DNA from: Laccaria trichodermophora
Taxonomy: Eukaryota > Basidiomycota > Agaricomycetes > Agaricales > Hydnangiaceae
DNA length: 64,000 bases
Assembly: GCA_018417955.1 (NCBI GenBank)
Contig: JACTVC010000030.1
Span: 449,544 to 513,543, forward strand
Direction: 5' to 3'
The notes under the pieces are model-generated. The model made no database searches. It saw only the letters and a list, made by a program, of their open reading frames with translations, and was not told where the DNA came from. Shown one piece after another: positions 11,314 to 23,167 of the stretch (the stretch's first letter is position 1; the number at the start of each line of letters is the position of its first letter). The position numbers were made by a program, and so were the translations under genes.

Positions 11314-11846
11314 TAGTGATGTGCAAGGGTTTGTAAACCCTCCAAAGGTCAGGGGTATGGGTCAGGAGGGTAAGGGTAGAGGTCAGGATTTTGTGAGGGT
11401 AAGTTAAGGGTAGTCAACAGGTAAAATTTTAACTTGAATTCTTGTCACATTCTGCCTCATAAAATATTTGCATGATATATTTTGGGCAAGTTTTGGGTAA
11501 AAAGATAGTAAAGAATTAGTTTCAAAGATTATCACCAGTGTTCTGGTATTATAAATATGGAATTGTATATATAATGACACTCTATAAACTCATGTTCATC
11601 ACATAATGGTAGTTTTCTTCATTGTAAGCTTGTCAAAACATTTCTTTTGTAAGAGTTTTAATCTACAAACAAAAAGCCAACAACCCTTGATGCTGAACCC
11701 CAGAGGGTTTCTTACCCCTCAAACCCCACATCTACCCCAACCCTTACCGTTCCAAAACCTCAACCCTCACCAAGGGTTGGGGTTGGGCAAGGGTAAGGGT
11801 ATAGGTCAAGATGAAGTCACCCCAGGGTTACCCCTGCCCATCACTA
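11314..11846. mobile_element. hAT-type non-autonomous element 1
   Basis: The 533-bp element starts TAGTGATGTGCAAGGG and ends with the near-complement CCCCTGCCCATCACTA. It is flanked by a perfect 8-bp target duplication TCTGTGAA (11306-11313 and 11847-11854). Terminal TA/TGNGCA character and 8-bp duplication are hallmarks of hAT elements. The interior is rich in GGGTAAGGG-like strings and has no transposase, so it is non-autonomous. Confidence 0.85.
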
Positions 11847-12069
11847 TCTGTGAATACAATGAATTTTTCTTCATTCACAGCATCTGTTTCATTGCAAGTT
11901 TTGCAGATACCACTTTATTCCATCCAGTGAATACTTCATTCTTGTTTCATTTCTCTGTCCAGCTACTTAAAAAGTCATTTCATTCCATCATGGCAGCTTC
12001 TTCATGCTATATTTCAATCCTTCTGGCATTTATTTCAATCAAGTATTCAGTGGTCATATGACCTGCTGC

Positions 12070-12624
12070 TAGTGTTTGGAAGTCTGGTCTCATGACTGGA
12101 AAAAGACTGTAACCAGACCAGACCAAGACCACAAAAGACCAGACCTGCAGTTTGGTCTTTTTATTTTTGAGATGTAAAGACCGCAAAGAAACTGGTTAAC
12201 GTGAACCGGACTTACCGGTTCGGACTAGCCTTTTGTAGCCCCTTAAATACCCTTTAAAACGCACCCAAGAACGTACGATTCGGTCAAAAAACGAGAGAGA
12301 TATGAATTAAAATGTAAATTACTTTTGGGAATAATAGATGTACCAGACTTATTTTATAGAAGCACCAATTCCTAACGGAATTTAACGTTCTTGGGCTCGT
12401 TTTGAAGCTAATAGAGATGTTAATAAATTAATCGATTCATAATTTTAAAATATTGGCCTAAAGACCGGTCATAAACTAGTTAAAACAGATGCAGACTGTG
12501 GTCTGTGGTCTTTTTGCAGTCTGGTCTGGTCTTTTGACTTCTGGGGAAAAGGCAGACTGGTTACAGTTATGGTTAATGCCCCTGGGCATCAAAAAACTGG
12601 ACCAAATCAGACTTTCAAACACTA
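12070..12624. mobile_element. hAT-type non-autonomous element 2
   Basis: The 555-bp element begins TAGTGTTTGGAAGTCTGGTC and ends CAGACTTTCAAACACTA. A perfect 8-bp target duplication CCTGCTGC flanks it (12062-12069 and 12625-12632). No coding capacity is visible. The terminal repeats resemble those of the element at 13594-14854, so the two belong to related families. Confidence 0.88.
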
Positions 12625-13089
12625 CCTGCTGCCTAATGGAAAATAAAATAAAAATGGTAGTAGCTTCCTGAATCTGTTTCAATTACCTTCTGAAGTGCTC
12701 CTGTTATGGAGATATTGGGTGAGAGATTTTTTGCACTGCTGGCTTTTTTTTTTTGCATCTAATTATACAAGGATGAAAAGGATTGAAATGCTTAGATAGA
12801 GACCAAAGAACAATAACAGGCAAATGCAGAGTCATCCAGGCACACTGAGCATTATTGAAGATATCATAGACTTGAAAATTCATGGACTATTGTATCATAT
12901 ATATCTCTACTCTGTCCTACATACAGGAATGATAAAGAGGAATTGGGACATCCAATCATTTGCTGATTCGGCAAATTGCTGAAATTTCCAGATCCCAGAT
13001 GTCCTCTGATTCCCCATACCCAAAATTTTTGGCACTGAAATGGTACAAATGACTTCAAGATGATCACCACAATTAGGAAGACCACAATT

Positions 13090-13590
13090 GGAAAGACCTC
13101 TGAATCACAATCAAAAAATCTAGCACAGTTTATTCCTCAACCTATGCAAAAAGTACAACATGCAAATGACAACTAGATCAACAGCTTAAAAGCACACTGT
13201 GGTGGTGCAAAGGAACCTGGCAAATAGCAGTGAAGAAGCAGAAGATTAGAATCCCCTTCAGGCAAGACAAGACAAGGACTCCAAGTGAGAACAACTGACG
13301 AACAGACATCCACACCAGCAAGTGACCAAGCTTCAGGACGACAGGTGGAATTTTGTCAAGCAAGAACACCTGATGAAAGATGGTGAAGTCCACAGCAGTG
13401 AGCGACCACACTTGAGGGTGCAAGATGAGACAAGAAAAGATTGACTTAAGTGAAGAGACCTGATAGATGTGATGGTGAAGCCAACAGCATCAGATGGAAA
13501 TAGATGGAGCTCAAAAGTTTCGTCAAGCAAGAATATTTGATGAATGACAGTAATGCCCACAGCAGTGAGTGACTGCATGTCAGGACTTAA
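13090..13590. repeat. NLR-downstream repeat, copy 1
   Basis: Degenerate repeats of roughly 75-90 bp, each with a CACAGCAGCGAGTGACCGCAC-like core and a following AAGCAAGAACACCTGA-like string. Related stretches lie at about 14880-14960, 30330-30830, 42494-42910 and 52610-53260, so it is a dispersed repeat that marks the 3' side of the receptor genes. Its minus-strand reading frames are not convincing proteins. Confidence 0.6.
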
Positions 13591-13593
13591 GAT

Positions 13594-14854
13594 TAGTGTT
13601 TGAAAGTTTGGTTAGGGGGTGCCCAGGGGCTCTAACCGAGACTGAGATCAGTTAGCCTTTGTCCAGAAACCTAAAATAACCTAACCAGACCGCAACTAAC
13701 TGGTTACAGTCAGTTATTTGCAGTTACTAACTGGTAAGGACCAAAAAATAAAGAATCAGTTATAACAAGGCAAATAAAGAATCGGTTATAACAAGGCAAA
13801 TACGCTCATATGTATCTTGATAGATATTATTTCTGCATATTCTAGCTTTAAAATGAGCCCAAGCATGCTAAAATCGGTGAAGAATTGACATATTTATGCA
13901 ATTATCCTTGAAAGTCTACACATTTGAGTGATATTTTAGAGATTTGACCATAACTTAAACAAATTTTAAGTGTTTTCGACATTCTCAAGTGCATTTTGAA
14001 GGTGTATAATAGGGCTGGTTATAACTGGTTATTTAATGGTTAGTTAACTGCAAAATAACCAGTTATTTCATTTTCAAAATCAACTAACCCTAACCATGGT
14101 TAGGTTAGTGTTGTGGTTAGGTCCGGTAATTTTCCAGTTATGCCTGCTACGTAAGTAGTGGGTCTTACATGTGAGACAAGGCCAGATTTGAAGGCCTAAA
14201 AATGTACCATCACATTCATTAGTATTTGTAAAATATTGGAATAAATATAAACATGGACTACATTTGTCACAAAAGTCCAAATGTGGTCAAGGAAATGCAC
14301 AGCTTTTTTATTGTTGTTCTTTATTCATTATTCTATTCATTACAATATTCATCAGCTGAGTGGTGTTGCCATGGTAACAAAGAATATTTATTGAAGAAAA
14401 ATGAAAAATACAGCGGAACAATAAAGAAACAGTGCAATTTCTTGACCACACTTGGACTTTTGTGACAAATGTAATTGGTCTATATATTCCTTCCAATGTT
14501 TTACAAATACTGATGAATACAGTGGTACATGTTTTGGCCTTGAAATCCGGCCTTGTCTCACATGTTGGCCTGCAGCTCTCAAGGGCTCCATTGTGGGAAA
14601 CATTACGCCTGTTTGTACTCCTTTTGCACTTGCTTGGTTTCTGCTTTCGTCATCGTCGTGAGGAGCTTCCGAAAAGCTTCAACTTGCAGAGGCTGTGAGG
14701 AGCGAACCGCGCAAGCGGTTCGGCGACGAGCAGCCATCAAAAGAACTCTGAAAAAAATTCATTTTATTTTCATGTAATCACTGTAGCAGGCTTTGCGCCT
14801 GTAGGCACACTACAGATTATTTTCCGGTTAACTAACCTAACTTTCAAACACTAC
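13594..14854. mobile_element. hAT-type element 3 with internal long inverted repeat
   Basis: The 1261-bp element starts TAGTGTTTGAAAGTTTGG and ends CTAACTTTCAAACACTA, with one mismatch in 22 bp of terminal repeat. An exact 8-bp target duplication CTTAAGAT lies at 13586-13593 and 14855-14862. It carries no transposase. Its interior contains a long imperfect inverted repeat (14164-14300 against 14432-14568), perhaps a nested foldback element. Confidence 0.88.
14164..14568. repeat. Long inverted repeat, 137-bp arms
   Basis: Positions 14164-14300 and 14432-14568 are reverse complements with roughly 85% agreement by eye, including ACATTTGTCACAAAAGTCCA and GTGAGACAAGGCC. The 131-bp spacer is AT-rich. 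A transcript across it would fold into a long hairpin. Confidence 0.8.
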
Positions 14855-14989
14855 TTAAGATGGTATAACAAAAAAAGGTTCATCAAGCAAAGACACTTGA
14901 CAGTGAAGCCCACAGCAGCGAATTGGAACACACTTCAAGGCTTCACATGAATCATCTTTCCAAAACATCAGAGGTCCATGGGTTGTTGG

Positions 14990-16100
14990 GGGCTGCAACC
15001 AACAACAAATGAGCCCCTAGAAAAACACACCTCAAATACGTGCCGTTTCGCTTTGAAAGTCAAGGTCAAGCGCTGACCCCGCTCCAAGAAGCCATGACAC
15101 CCTCCCGAGTTCTGACTCTGACCCCGATTCAAGTTCTCACTCCAACGTCATCTTGCAATCCATTAAGGCGCTTGACAAGCCTGCCCCATTACCGCGCTTT
15201 TTGGTTCTTCGTCCTCTTCTTTTTTCGTCGGGAGCTGGAGGCCTGGTCGAGGTTGGAGGGCGTACTGTCGTGATTGGGCCGTATGAAGGGTGAGTTGTTG
15301 AGGCGGAATTGGGTGGAGCGCAGGCCGTCAAGCAGCCGTCAAGGGTCGCAGAACGTGGGGTGATGGGTGCAGAGGGCGCCTTGTGGATGGATGCGAAGGG
15401 CGGGTTGTCCATGGGATGGAGGGGAGGTTGCCCAGTGGACAAAAGAAAAGTCTTTCGATTGTGTGGAGGGTTGCAGAGAATGCAACTTGTTGAGGGACGT
15501 GGGTGGAGGGTTGTTATCGGCACGGAAAGCTGAGGCAGCTTGGGGATATGTAGCTGTTTCTGCTGCAAACCGAAGAGGTCGGGTCTGAGGAGCTATGTTG
15601 TCTGGACGTGGTAGCTACATTCCCAGTGAATGGGAATCCCCGAGGGACAGGCATCCGAACGGTTGGGCTCTTTGTCGAATCTCCAGTTCCTTGCGATGTC
15701 TTCTGTTGTTGAGAGTGTGTGTGTTGCGGAAGGAGCGAGCGGGATCGTGCTAGATTTCATCGAGAGTGCCGACGGACTGACCGGATACGAAGACTAGGCA
15801 TGACGCGTGACGTCCTGCGCGACGTTCGTTTTCTGAGAGACAAAACCTCCAGCATTTCGATCGCTGGTGTTGTTTTACGACGATATGGGGCAGATGGCGA
15901 AGGCGTTGCGTAGTAGGAGGAGCGACCGCCAACGAGCTTGATTTTCCCGAACTTTGGGAGGGAATTAGATTTGAGTGTGAGGACTGGGAATGACTCGTGG
16001 CCGGAGTCGCAACGTAAGAGTGCGCGACACGCAGGTTGTGACTCCAGCAGGAAGCCTGAGATGGCGTACGGGTGCTTGGACTAGGCCCGAAAGGCACGTG
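14990..16100 (-). repeat. Dispersed module repeat, copy in module 2
   Basis: GC-richer sequence resembling about 30900-31830, 42900-43800 and 53500-54220. It includes the strings GTGCCGACGGACTGACCGGATACGAAGA and TTGTGACTCCAGCAGG as landmarks. Minus-strand frames across it are broken in every copy. It probably derives from the downstream part of the type C kinase fragment or its flank. I assign no function. Confidence 0.45.
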
Positions 16101-16758
16101 AGGGGAGGAGGAGGGGTAGATGGGTTATAAGCGGATCGGAGACGGCCTTGCCGCATGTCGGGCATTGGGCGTAGGCTGTTGGTGGGGTTGAGGTTGTACG
16201 TTGAACGTTGAGATGGAGAAGGTGGAGAGACGATGGGAGATGGGGGAAGCGGCATTCATGGACCAGCAGGCCCGGGAAAAGCCCATTGAGGGGTCGATGG
16301 AGGAGCGAATACCGTTGAGTGAGAGGATCATTCCGTGCAGCAGTTGATAGGCCCTGCGATTCCGTGGTTGGGGTACAGTCTGCTCAGTGGTGGTGGGTAG
16401 CCACAGAATCACCATAGTAAGGTGAGATCGTCCCATCTTCCTTCTCTTCCGCTAGCTTATTCAAGGGCTTCTACCCAAAGACAGCCTTCCCTTGGGTTAT
16501 CGCGACAACAATACGCACCGTCACTGTCTTCCAGTCATCTCCTTCTCCTTCTCCCATCACCTTCCCACTCTTAGTAATTGACACAACGGCAGCCTCATCC
16601 TCTTTGCGACTAGACCCAAACTCTTCAAGTTCATCTTAGTCTGCCAGTCAGCGGGCCAATCGTACTGCGGGATAGGCGCACCTTGGAAAGGACCGCGTCC
16701 GTAGATGGAGAGGAGGGCGACGAGGTGCAATCGAAAGGGGTCCGCGAGTCGTCGCCAT
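16101..16758 (-). pseudogene. Type C Nik1-type kinase N-terminus, decayed, copy C2
   Basis: The minus strand from an ATG at 16758 reproduces the start of the type A proteins ([14 protein letters not shown], then DWPADWQTKM), but a 4-base insertion just after the ATG puts these residues out of frame with the start. A second block (NGIRSSIDPSMGFSRACWSM) corresponds to exon 2 of type A. Further frame changes follow, and no HAMP unit is seen. It keeps the upstream TTTTGGCGC motif near 16950 without a TATA. This is a pseudogene of the same family. Confidence 0.65.
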
Positions 16759-17199
16759 GGACGTTGGTCACTGAGATGGTGGTGGGAGCAGAAGTCTAGC
16801 AAGTGTCATGATCACCTCGCATTTGATTTCTCACCCTTGATCAGACTAGGATTACACTCGTTCTTGGCTATGTCCTAGGTACGTATTCAGAAAACCCCTG
16901 GGGGTAAAGACGTCGATGATGGTCCTGGCGGAATTCCATATCCGTTTAGCGCCAAAATTCAGCTGCACTTGCAAATATAGACGCACAAAGATTCATTGAC
17001 CAGAAATTATGATCAAGTATGTACCACCAACGAAACTAAAATTCATATTGGTCTCAATAATCTGTCGGCCTCTTCTCGGATCATGGTCGAAGCTCTTCTA
17101 CCCCGGCCTCACTCCACGCACGATCCAAAGGACTACAAGCTCCATCTATTGTGATCCTAGATACTTTCTATCGCAGAGCCCCCAAACTCGGACTCTGAC

Positions 17200-17640
17200 G
17201 CCGCGGAGGCAAATCGCGCTGGGCCTGTTCCGAATTCCCTTGGTGATAGGCAGAGGAGCCATGTCGCCTTGATGTGCGAGACGGGGGTGGTTGGTATCAG
17301 TAGTTACATTCCCACCGAATGAGAATCCCCGGGGGGCAGGAGCGGCCGCGATCGTGCTCGATCTCTTGGAGGGTGCCGACGGACTGACCGGATACGAAGA
17401 CCGGACATGCTGGGGGCAGGAAAAGCATGACATCCTTCGCAATGCTCGTTTTCTGAAAGGCAAAAATTCGAGCATCTCGATCGCTTGTACGATGTACGAC
17501 CATATGCGGCGTTGCGTAGTCGGAGGAGTTGATTTTCACGAACTTTGAGATGGGACTAGATTTGGGTATGAGAACTGGGCATGACTGTTGGCCAAACTCG
17601 CAACATTGACCTACACGATCCACGGGTACGGGTACTTCAA
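17200..17640 (-). repeat. Dispersed module repeat, second copy in module 2
   Basis: Another copy of the repeat with GGGTGCCGACGGACTGACCGG and CGAGCATCTCGATCGCT, lying between the type C upstream region and the type B kinase fragment. Its minus-strand frames are open for about 100 codons but do not resemble a known domain. Confidence 0.4.
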
Positions 17641-18065
17641 CCTACTGAGGCGAAACTGACGTAGGCTTGCCCACAGTAGCAGCATCACCATCCATCGGTT
17701 CCCGAGTCGTTCTGGCCCAATTGTCGCGCCTTACAGGACCCTTTCAGCTTTCTAAATTTCCACCAATACCGTGATATATCCCCGTCATAGGCCTAATACC
17801 GCCGGTCAGTATGGAACTCAAAAAGTAACACATGGCACATACCACGGTCCCCAATCCACCACTCTCATTCATTGTCAAATCCGAACCATCCCCATCCATC
17901 TTCATATTTGTGGTCTTTGCAAGAATTGTGCTCTTGTTCGTCCACATCCTCATCGGCAAGACAGCCAAAGTGCTGAGGATTGTCTCGGTTTGGCAGGCAG
18001 CTGGACCGTGGTGTCTTGGCCTAGATTAGGCGCCTAGTTGGTAGAGGGACAGGACAGGTGCGTGC
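17640..18065 (-). pseudogene. Type B Nik1-type kinase N-terminus fragment, copy B2
   Basis: On the minus strand a frame reads LSLYQL, then after an in-frame TAA, HHGPAACQTETILSTLAVLPMRMW followed by an acidic DGDGSDLTMNESGG segment that ends at a GTATGT donor (exon end at 17843). This is the N-terminal region of a Nik1-type kinase of a different subtype from type A, also present at 54419-54690. No HAMP is attached. It lies directly downstream of kinase copy A2, so A2 is cut off by it. Confidence 0.5.
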
Positions 18066-18242
18066 GGTAGGGGTTACCGTCTGAGAACATTGATGGTGGA
18101 GGTCGTGATGGCTGCAAGGGTTGAACGTTGAACGCTAGAATATTGAAGCCTAAACAGACGGGCTCGCGGAGAGTCGCCAGCGGAGACAAATACATCTATC
18201 CTGCTTCCGCCACCTTCTAATATTCGCACTACCTTTCCGTTG

Positions 18243-21200
18243 AGGGCGATAGTTGTCGTCGCCTCTGAGATGGGTCGCACTTGATCTGCTAGATTGGACG
18301 CCATTTTCTGCAAAAGAGACATTAGACACGGCCAAGAGGAAGGCTGAAGAAAAAATTACATTGACGTTTCTCGTTAAGTCGGTCCACGTCCCTTGGACAC
18401 CTTCAACCTTGGCTTGACCACCCAAAATGCCTTGAGTGCCGACTTCCAGAGCCACTCGGGTTACTTCTGATGCGAACGCTGATAACTGGTCTACCATAGA
18501 GTTGACGGTGCCTTGGAAGAGAAGGGATCAGTCTCAATGTTCGGACAAGGAAGGAAACACCCACCTTTCAAAGTCGACATTTCACCCTCAACCGAAATTT
18601 CAATCTTCTGGGTAAGATCTCCGCGAGCCACAGCGGTGGTGACTTTGGCTATCGAGCGCACTTGATCTGTTAGCGATGAGCACATTCTATTTACCTGTGA
18701 GATGGCACAATGGTCAGTACATGTAGGAAGGTGAAAGAAGGACGGAGATAACCAGGAAAGGCATGTAGAGAGAGAGACGAGGAGAGGGCAGAGGTGGGTC
18801 GGGCCGACCTGATGAAAGAGGGGTGCACGCGAAGGACGGTGGCTCATAGTAGAAAGGAGCAACAAGTCATGGGAACATAAACGAGGAATGAAAAGGCAAA
18901 GGTTTGGAAACCTCGTAGGAGACATGGAACGGTGATGAAAGTCAACACAAGAAAAGGAGAAAACGAAAGTGAAGGACAGTGGGTTATAGTAGAAGAGAGC
19001 AACAAGTGACGAGAACATAAACGAGGAAGAAAGTGGGGGGGAAAAGGGCAAAGATTCGGAAACGTCGTAGGAGACATAGAACGACGATGAAAGTAAGCCC
19101 AACAACGCCTAAACACAAAACCCGACACGAGAAAAGAAAAGAAGAAAAAACACACATTCCGAACCAACTCGAACCAAACTCCCTCAACATCCGGTACATG
19201 TGCCTGACCTCCCAATTTGCCTTGACTTCCGACTTCGAGTGTTACACGTGTGACTTCTGCTGCCAGTGCCCGTAGTCTAATGGTCCGTTAGTCTTAGAGT
19301 TTGACGGTAGGTGGAAAGAAAGCGCAAAAGCAAAGGCTCAAGCCCTTTATAAGATCAAGAAGTTGCTTCATAGCACGTCGATCCCTTTCTTTTGCACCAT
19401 CCGACGCACCCCTTTGCCGCTCCAGCGAAGAGAAAAGCTCACCTAACGACCATACCATTAACCGTATTCTTCAAATCCAAAATCTCACCCCTGGCATCAA
19501 CCTCGATCTGCTTGGACAAATCGCCAAGTGCGACTGCTTTCGTTACTTTTGCGATTGATCGGACCTACGGAAAGAAGGTTAGTTCGAATGAGTTCAAGTT
19601 TAGAACGGATGAGTGGGCAAGGGAGGGAGGGAGGAGGAAGACAGAAAGTGAAGGAGGAGGGGGTATGTGAATGAAGCGGAGGAGGAAGGGGGAAAGATGG
19701 GGGAGGGGGACATGGTCGATGAGATGAGAGGAAAGGAGAAGGCAGAGGAGAGATGAGAAGGGAGCGGGCACGGGTCGGAAAATGGGAAAGAGGAAGAGAA
19801 GTGATCAAACCCGGGGGGGTAAGAGTCCGGCAAAATCGGGAGAGGGAGTGGCGAAGTAAGGGGAGAGTAGTGTAGCGTATTGAGGTAGAGGTGATGTAGA
19901 AAAATGTGAAGAGGGAAGAGGTGTGCAAAGTACGGGCGAAGTCGTGTGTAAAACGTGCAACGGAAAGAAGCAAAAGAGGAAAAGAAGGGGGAAAAGCGCG
20001 CAAAAGTGAGGGACCGGGAAAAGAGGGAGATGGACTGGCAAAGTGAGGGGTTGCGTGGTGTGAAGTGATATGGTGAAATGTGAAGAGTAAAGAAGCATGC
20101 AAGGCGCGGACGAAGTGGATGAAAGAAGTGTGTCAAACGTGCAAAAGCGCGCAAAAGAAGAAAGTAAAACGTGCAGAAGATGATGACAACGAAGGAAGAG
20201 ATGCACAAAAGGCCTTGTCCCAACACCGTGCCCGGAAAAGACGAGCATGTCCCCAAAACCCCGTATCCAAAAAGATGGAGAAAAAAATGAAATGGAAAGA
20301 GAGAAAAACACACCTGAGAAGTTAAATTTGCCGCCAACTTGTTTACAACACCCGTTAATTCGCGCCATGTGCCTTCGACGTCTAGAACGAGCGCTTGACC
20401 GCCTAGTTTACTGTGGAAGACTAAGGTTAGCTGTTTATCATCGGAGTAGGAGATGATTATAATGAATGGGACGTAAAAGGAAGCATGGAAAGTGGCTCGA
20501 AGCAAAGAAACGAGAAACATAACAGAAAGAAACATACCCCTCCGTCCCAACCTCCTGCGAAACACGCGTAACCTCCTTAGCAAACTGTCCCAATTTATCA
20601 ACCTATCCCTCATCAGCCCTACCACATAAAAGAAAAGAAAAAACGACACATACCATAGTATTAATAACATCCTTCAACTGAACCATAACAACCCCCTGCA
20701 CAGGAACCGTAATCTTCTGACTCAAATCCCCTCTCGCAACAGCATTACAAACCCTCGCCACATCCTGCACCTGCGCCTTCAAAAGCTTCAACTCCTCCAC
20801 AGCGCTCATCCCACTCTCAAACGCTGCTGCTGCCAACGGACCCATCGGTATAATCAACGGACTAGATCCAAGAGGCATGTCAGGGGACGAGGCGGTCGAG
20901 GAGGAAGAGTAAAAGGGGAGGATAAGCGGATCAGAGACGGTTTTGCCGCATGTTGGGCAGTGGGCGTGGGCTGTTGGTGGTGCTGAGGATGAGTTGGATG
21001 GGTGGGAGGCGAAGGAAGCGGCTTTCATTGAGCCATAGGCAAGAGAAAAGGCCTTTGAGGGGTCGATGGAGGAGGAGGAAATGCCATCGAGTGAGATGGT
21101 CATTCCGTTTGCCCTTGCGGCTGTTGATAAGTTCTGCGATTCCGCAAGTGGGGTACGGTCCGGTGAGTGGTCAGTGGTAGAATCACCATTGGTCGTTGTA

Positions 21201-21549
21201 TTCGTCTCATCTTCCTTCTCTTCCACCTGTTTGTTCTACCCAACATCATCATCAGCCTTTTTCTTCGATTATCACGAAAAACAAAACCAACCACTGTCTT
21301 CCACTGATCTCCGTCTCCGTCCCCGTCTTCCTTGAATTTGGCACCCTTATTGATCCCACCGATCGATACAACAGCAGCTTCAGCATCCCACATCCTCTTC
21401 GCAACCACACCCAAACTCTTCAAGATCATCTCCGTCTGCCAGTCTGCGGGGCCATCGTACCGCGGGATTGGCGCCCCTGGGAAAGGACCGAGCTCATAGA
21501 TAGAGAGGAGGGCGACGAGGTGCGATCGGAAGGGGTCCGTCGTCGCCAT
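18243..21549 (-). CDS. Nik1/Os-1-type HAMP-repeat protein without kinase domain, copy A2 (longest)
   Basis: Exons on the minus strand: 21549-21295, 21235-20654, 20602-20538, 20410-20314, 19564-19443, 19276-19156, 18694-18565, 18511-18360 and 18307 to about 18243, all in frame, giving about 529 residues. They encode the N-terminal region, a CPTCGK segment, and HAMP units with linkers [26 protein letters not shown] and [13 protein letters not shown]. At least three HAMPs ([27 protein letters not shown]) and the start of a fourth are present. After that the sequence runs into a type B fragment, so HisKA, HATPase and receiver domains are absent. In group III kinases this HAMP rod senses osmotic stress. 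A kinase-less version could act as a dominant partner or bait. Transcribed away from NLR2. Confidence 0.65.
18827..19110. repeat. Tandem duplication inside intron 6 of kinase copy A2
   Basis: About 140 bp is repeated twice with some divergence. Both copies contain TAGTAGAA(A)GAGCAACAAGT, GAACATAAACGAGGAA and AACGTCGTAGGAGACATAGA-like strings. It expands an intron that would otherwise be of normal size. Confidence 0.6.
19566..20313 (-). repeat. Long purine-asymmetric intron 4 of kinase copy A2
   Basis: About 750 bp between exons 4 and 5. The plus strand is dominated by A and G. It contains at least two imperfect units of about 180 bp, recognisable by GTGATGTAGAAAAATGTGAAGAG against GTGATATGGTGAAATGTGAAGAG. 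Long minus-strand frames across it are low-complexity and not real genes. Confidence 0.6.
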
Positions 21550-21660
21550 GGCCGGTGTTTGGTCAGTGGGATGGTGGTGGGAAGCAGAAGTGGAGTGAGT
21601 AAGTTAGGGCGGCTGTAACTAGGCGCGTGACACCATTTCAATTTGATAAGATCACAAGGG

Positions 21661-21675
21661 TTATATAGCGCCAAA
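21661..21675 (-). promoter_or_regulatory. TATA plus GGCGC core promoter of kinase copy A2
   Basis: On the minus strand TTTTGGCGC precedes TATATAA, about 112 bp upstream of the ATG at 21549. Same layout as upstream of copies A1 and A3. Confidence 0.5.
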
Positions 21676-23167
21676 ATTCGTAGAGGCTATTCAAAAATCA
21701 CATATCTATATCACCCAACGTGCAAGGGAAAATTCAATGATAATCTGTCGGTCACTTCTCGGATCATGCTCCTGGAAGTCGATGGTCTTCTACCCTCACT
21801 GCTCCACGCACGATGCAAAGGACTTCAAGTTCAATTGTGATCCTATAGATATCAGATTTGCACGATACTTTTATCGGATGATCATCCATAAACTCGGACA
21901 CTGTCGCCGCGGAGGCGTGAGCTTCTTGCTTTTGTTCCAAATCTTGGGGTCCAGAATACTTGAGATGGGTCAGACTTCCGGGAATTGTAAGTTGTTGCCC
22001 GCTGAGAGGGATACGATAAAGACAGATACAGTTCCGGCACCCGAAAAACAATCGATCGACGATCATCGAATTTGGAAAGACACAAACGCGGGCAGCCTGT
22101 AACCTATATCATAATACCAGAGGAATAAAAAAATCGATAAATGTGTACAAAGTCTCAAGCAAAAAGCGAGAAGGATGTACCTCAAACCTCGTAGCTAAAC
22201 TTCAAGTGTCGACCACAGCAGCGGGAAAAATTGCATTGCTGAACGGCGGCAAAAGAGTGCGCTTCACCGTTACAACCAAAACATAACTTCGAACCAAAGT
22301 CAGCTAGATAACGCGTCAGAGCAGCCCGTAGTACGCACCAGCTCAACTACCGCGTTTTGAAAATCTCGGTTAAAAGGCTATCAATTAGACGGGGACAGGA
22401 AGGACAGGGAGGATCGCTGAGCCTCTAGGAAGGCAAATCGATGCGTATGTGTTGAGGGAGGATGAGCCTATGCTTGTCCCAATACGCGACAAGAGGGTTC
22501 GTTGCAAGGATCATCCCACTTGCGAAAATGGACGCCGGGAGACAAGAAAACATTTCACGTCCCAACTCTGTGTCATATGGAGCGATTTGATTTCTGGCAA
22601 AGTCATGCTTGATCTTCCAAAAGATTTTCAAGAAAAGCCCACATTCGGAAGCGAAGCCCGAACGAGTAAGTATGGCCGAAGCCTTGACATTCCGCGCTGC
22701 GTTCGAGATTTTAGAGACAGACAAAGCGGCCGGCCTGCTTTCTTGGGAGAGCTGAATCACAAGAGAAGTCGCCGCTATCATGCAGATGACTTGAATCGGG
22801 CTAGATCTGGGATTGCCAGTGAAGCTTGAACATAACAACCTCGAACTCCCGACGTAGGTGCAGTAAGTTGTCGACGGTAAGTACGCGGAGCCAACCGTAG
22901 GCGCGTAGAATGACTATCGATCCGCAGCCAAATCGCCATGCGGTCTAAGGGGCGCTGGTGCGACTAAATGAGCAAGGAACGTTCAGGAGAGGACGGGGAT
23001 AAGAGGAACTTGAATTCACACCAAACAAAACAACGCAGATCGAGGTGTTTGCCGAGTGCTGTGCTCAACACGTGGCAGGATTGGGGGTCTCCTGGCATCT
23101 GTCACTCGTCTCTTTCCTTCGCCCCCTTCAGATTCCCTCCATCTTCTATCGTCTACTTCGATTCACT
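21676..23167. promoter_or_regulatory. Divergent intergenic region between kinase A2 and NLR2
   Basis: Homologous to the regions upstream of NLR1 and NLR3. It holds the same CATCCATAAACTCGGACAC block (near 21884) and the tRNA-Ser-like relic (near 22925-22965). No gene is visible. The leader just before the NLR2 start is pyrimidine-rich. Confidence 0.5.

Noticed and set aside
11340..11830. GGGTAAGGG-like strings suggesting telomeric repeats
   Set aside because: They are irregular and lie inside a bounded hAT-type element with an 8-bp duplication.
19600..20670. 356-codon minus-strand frame rich in Ser, Phe, Leu and Pro
   Set aside because: It runs through a purine-asymmetric intron and two real kinase exons. 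The exon parts are explained by the spliced kinase model and the rest is low complexity.
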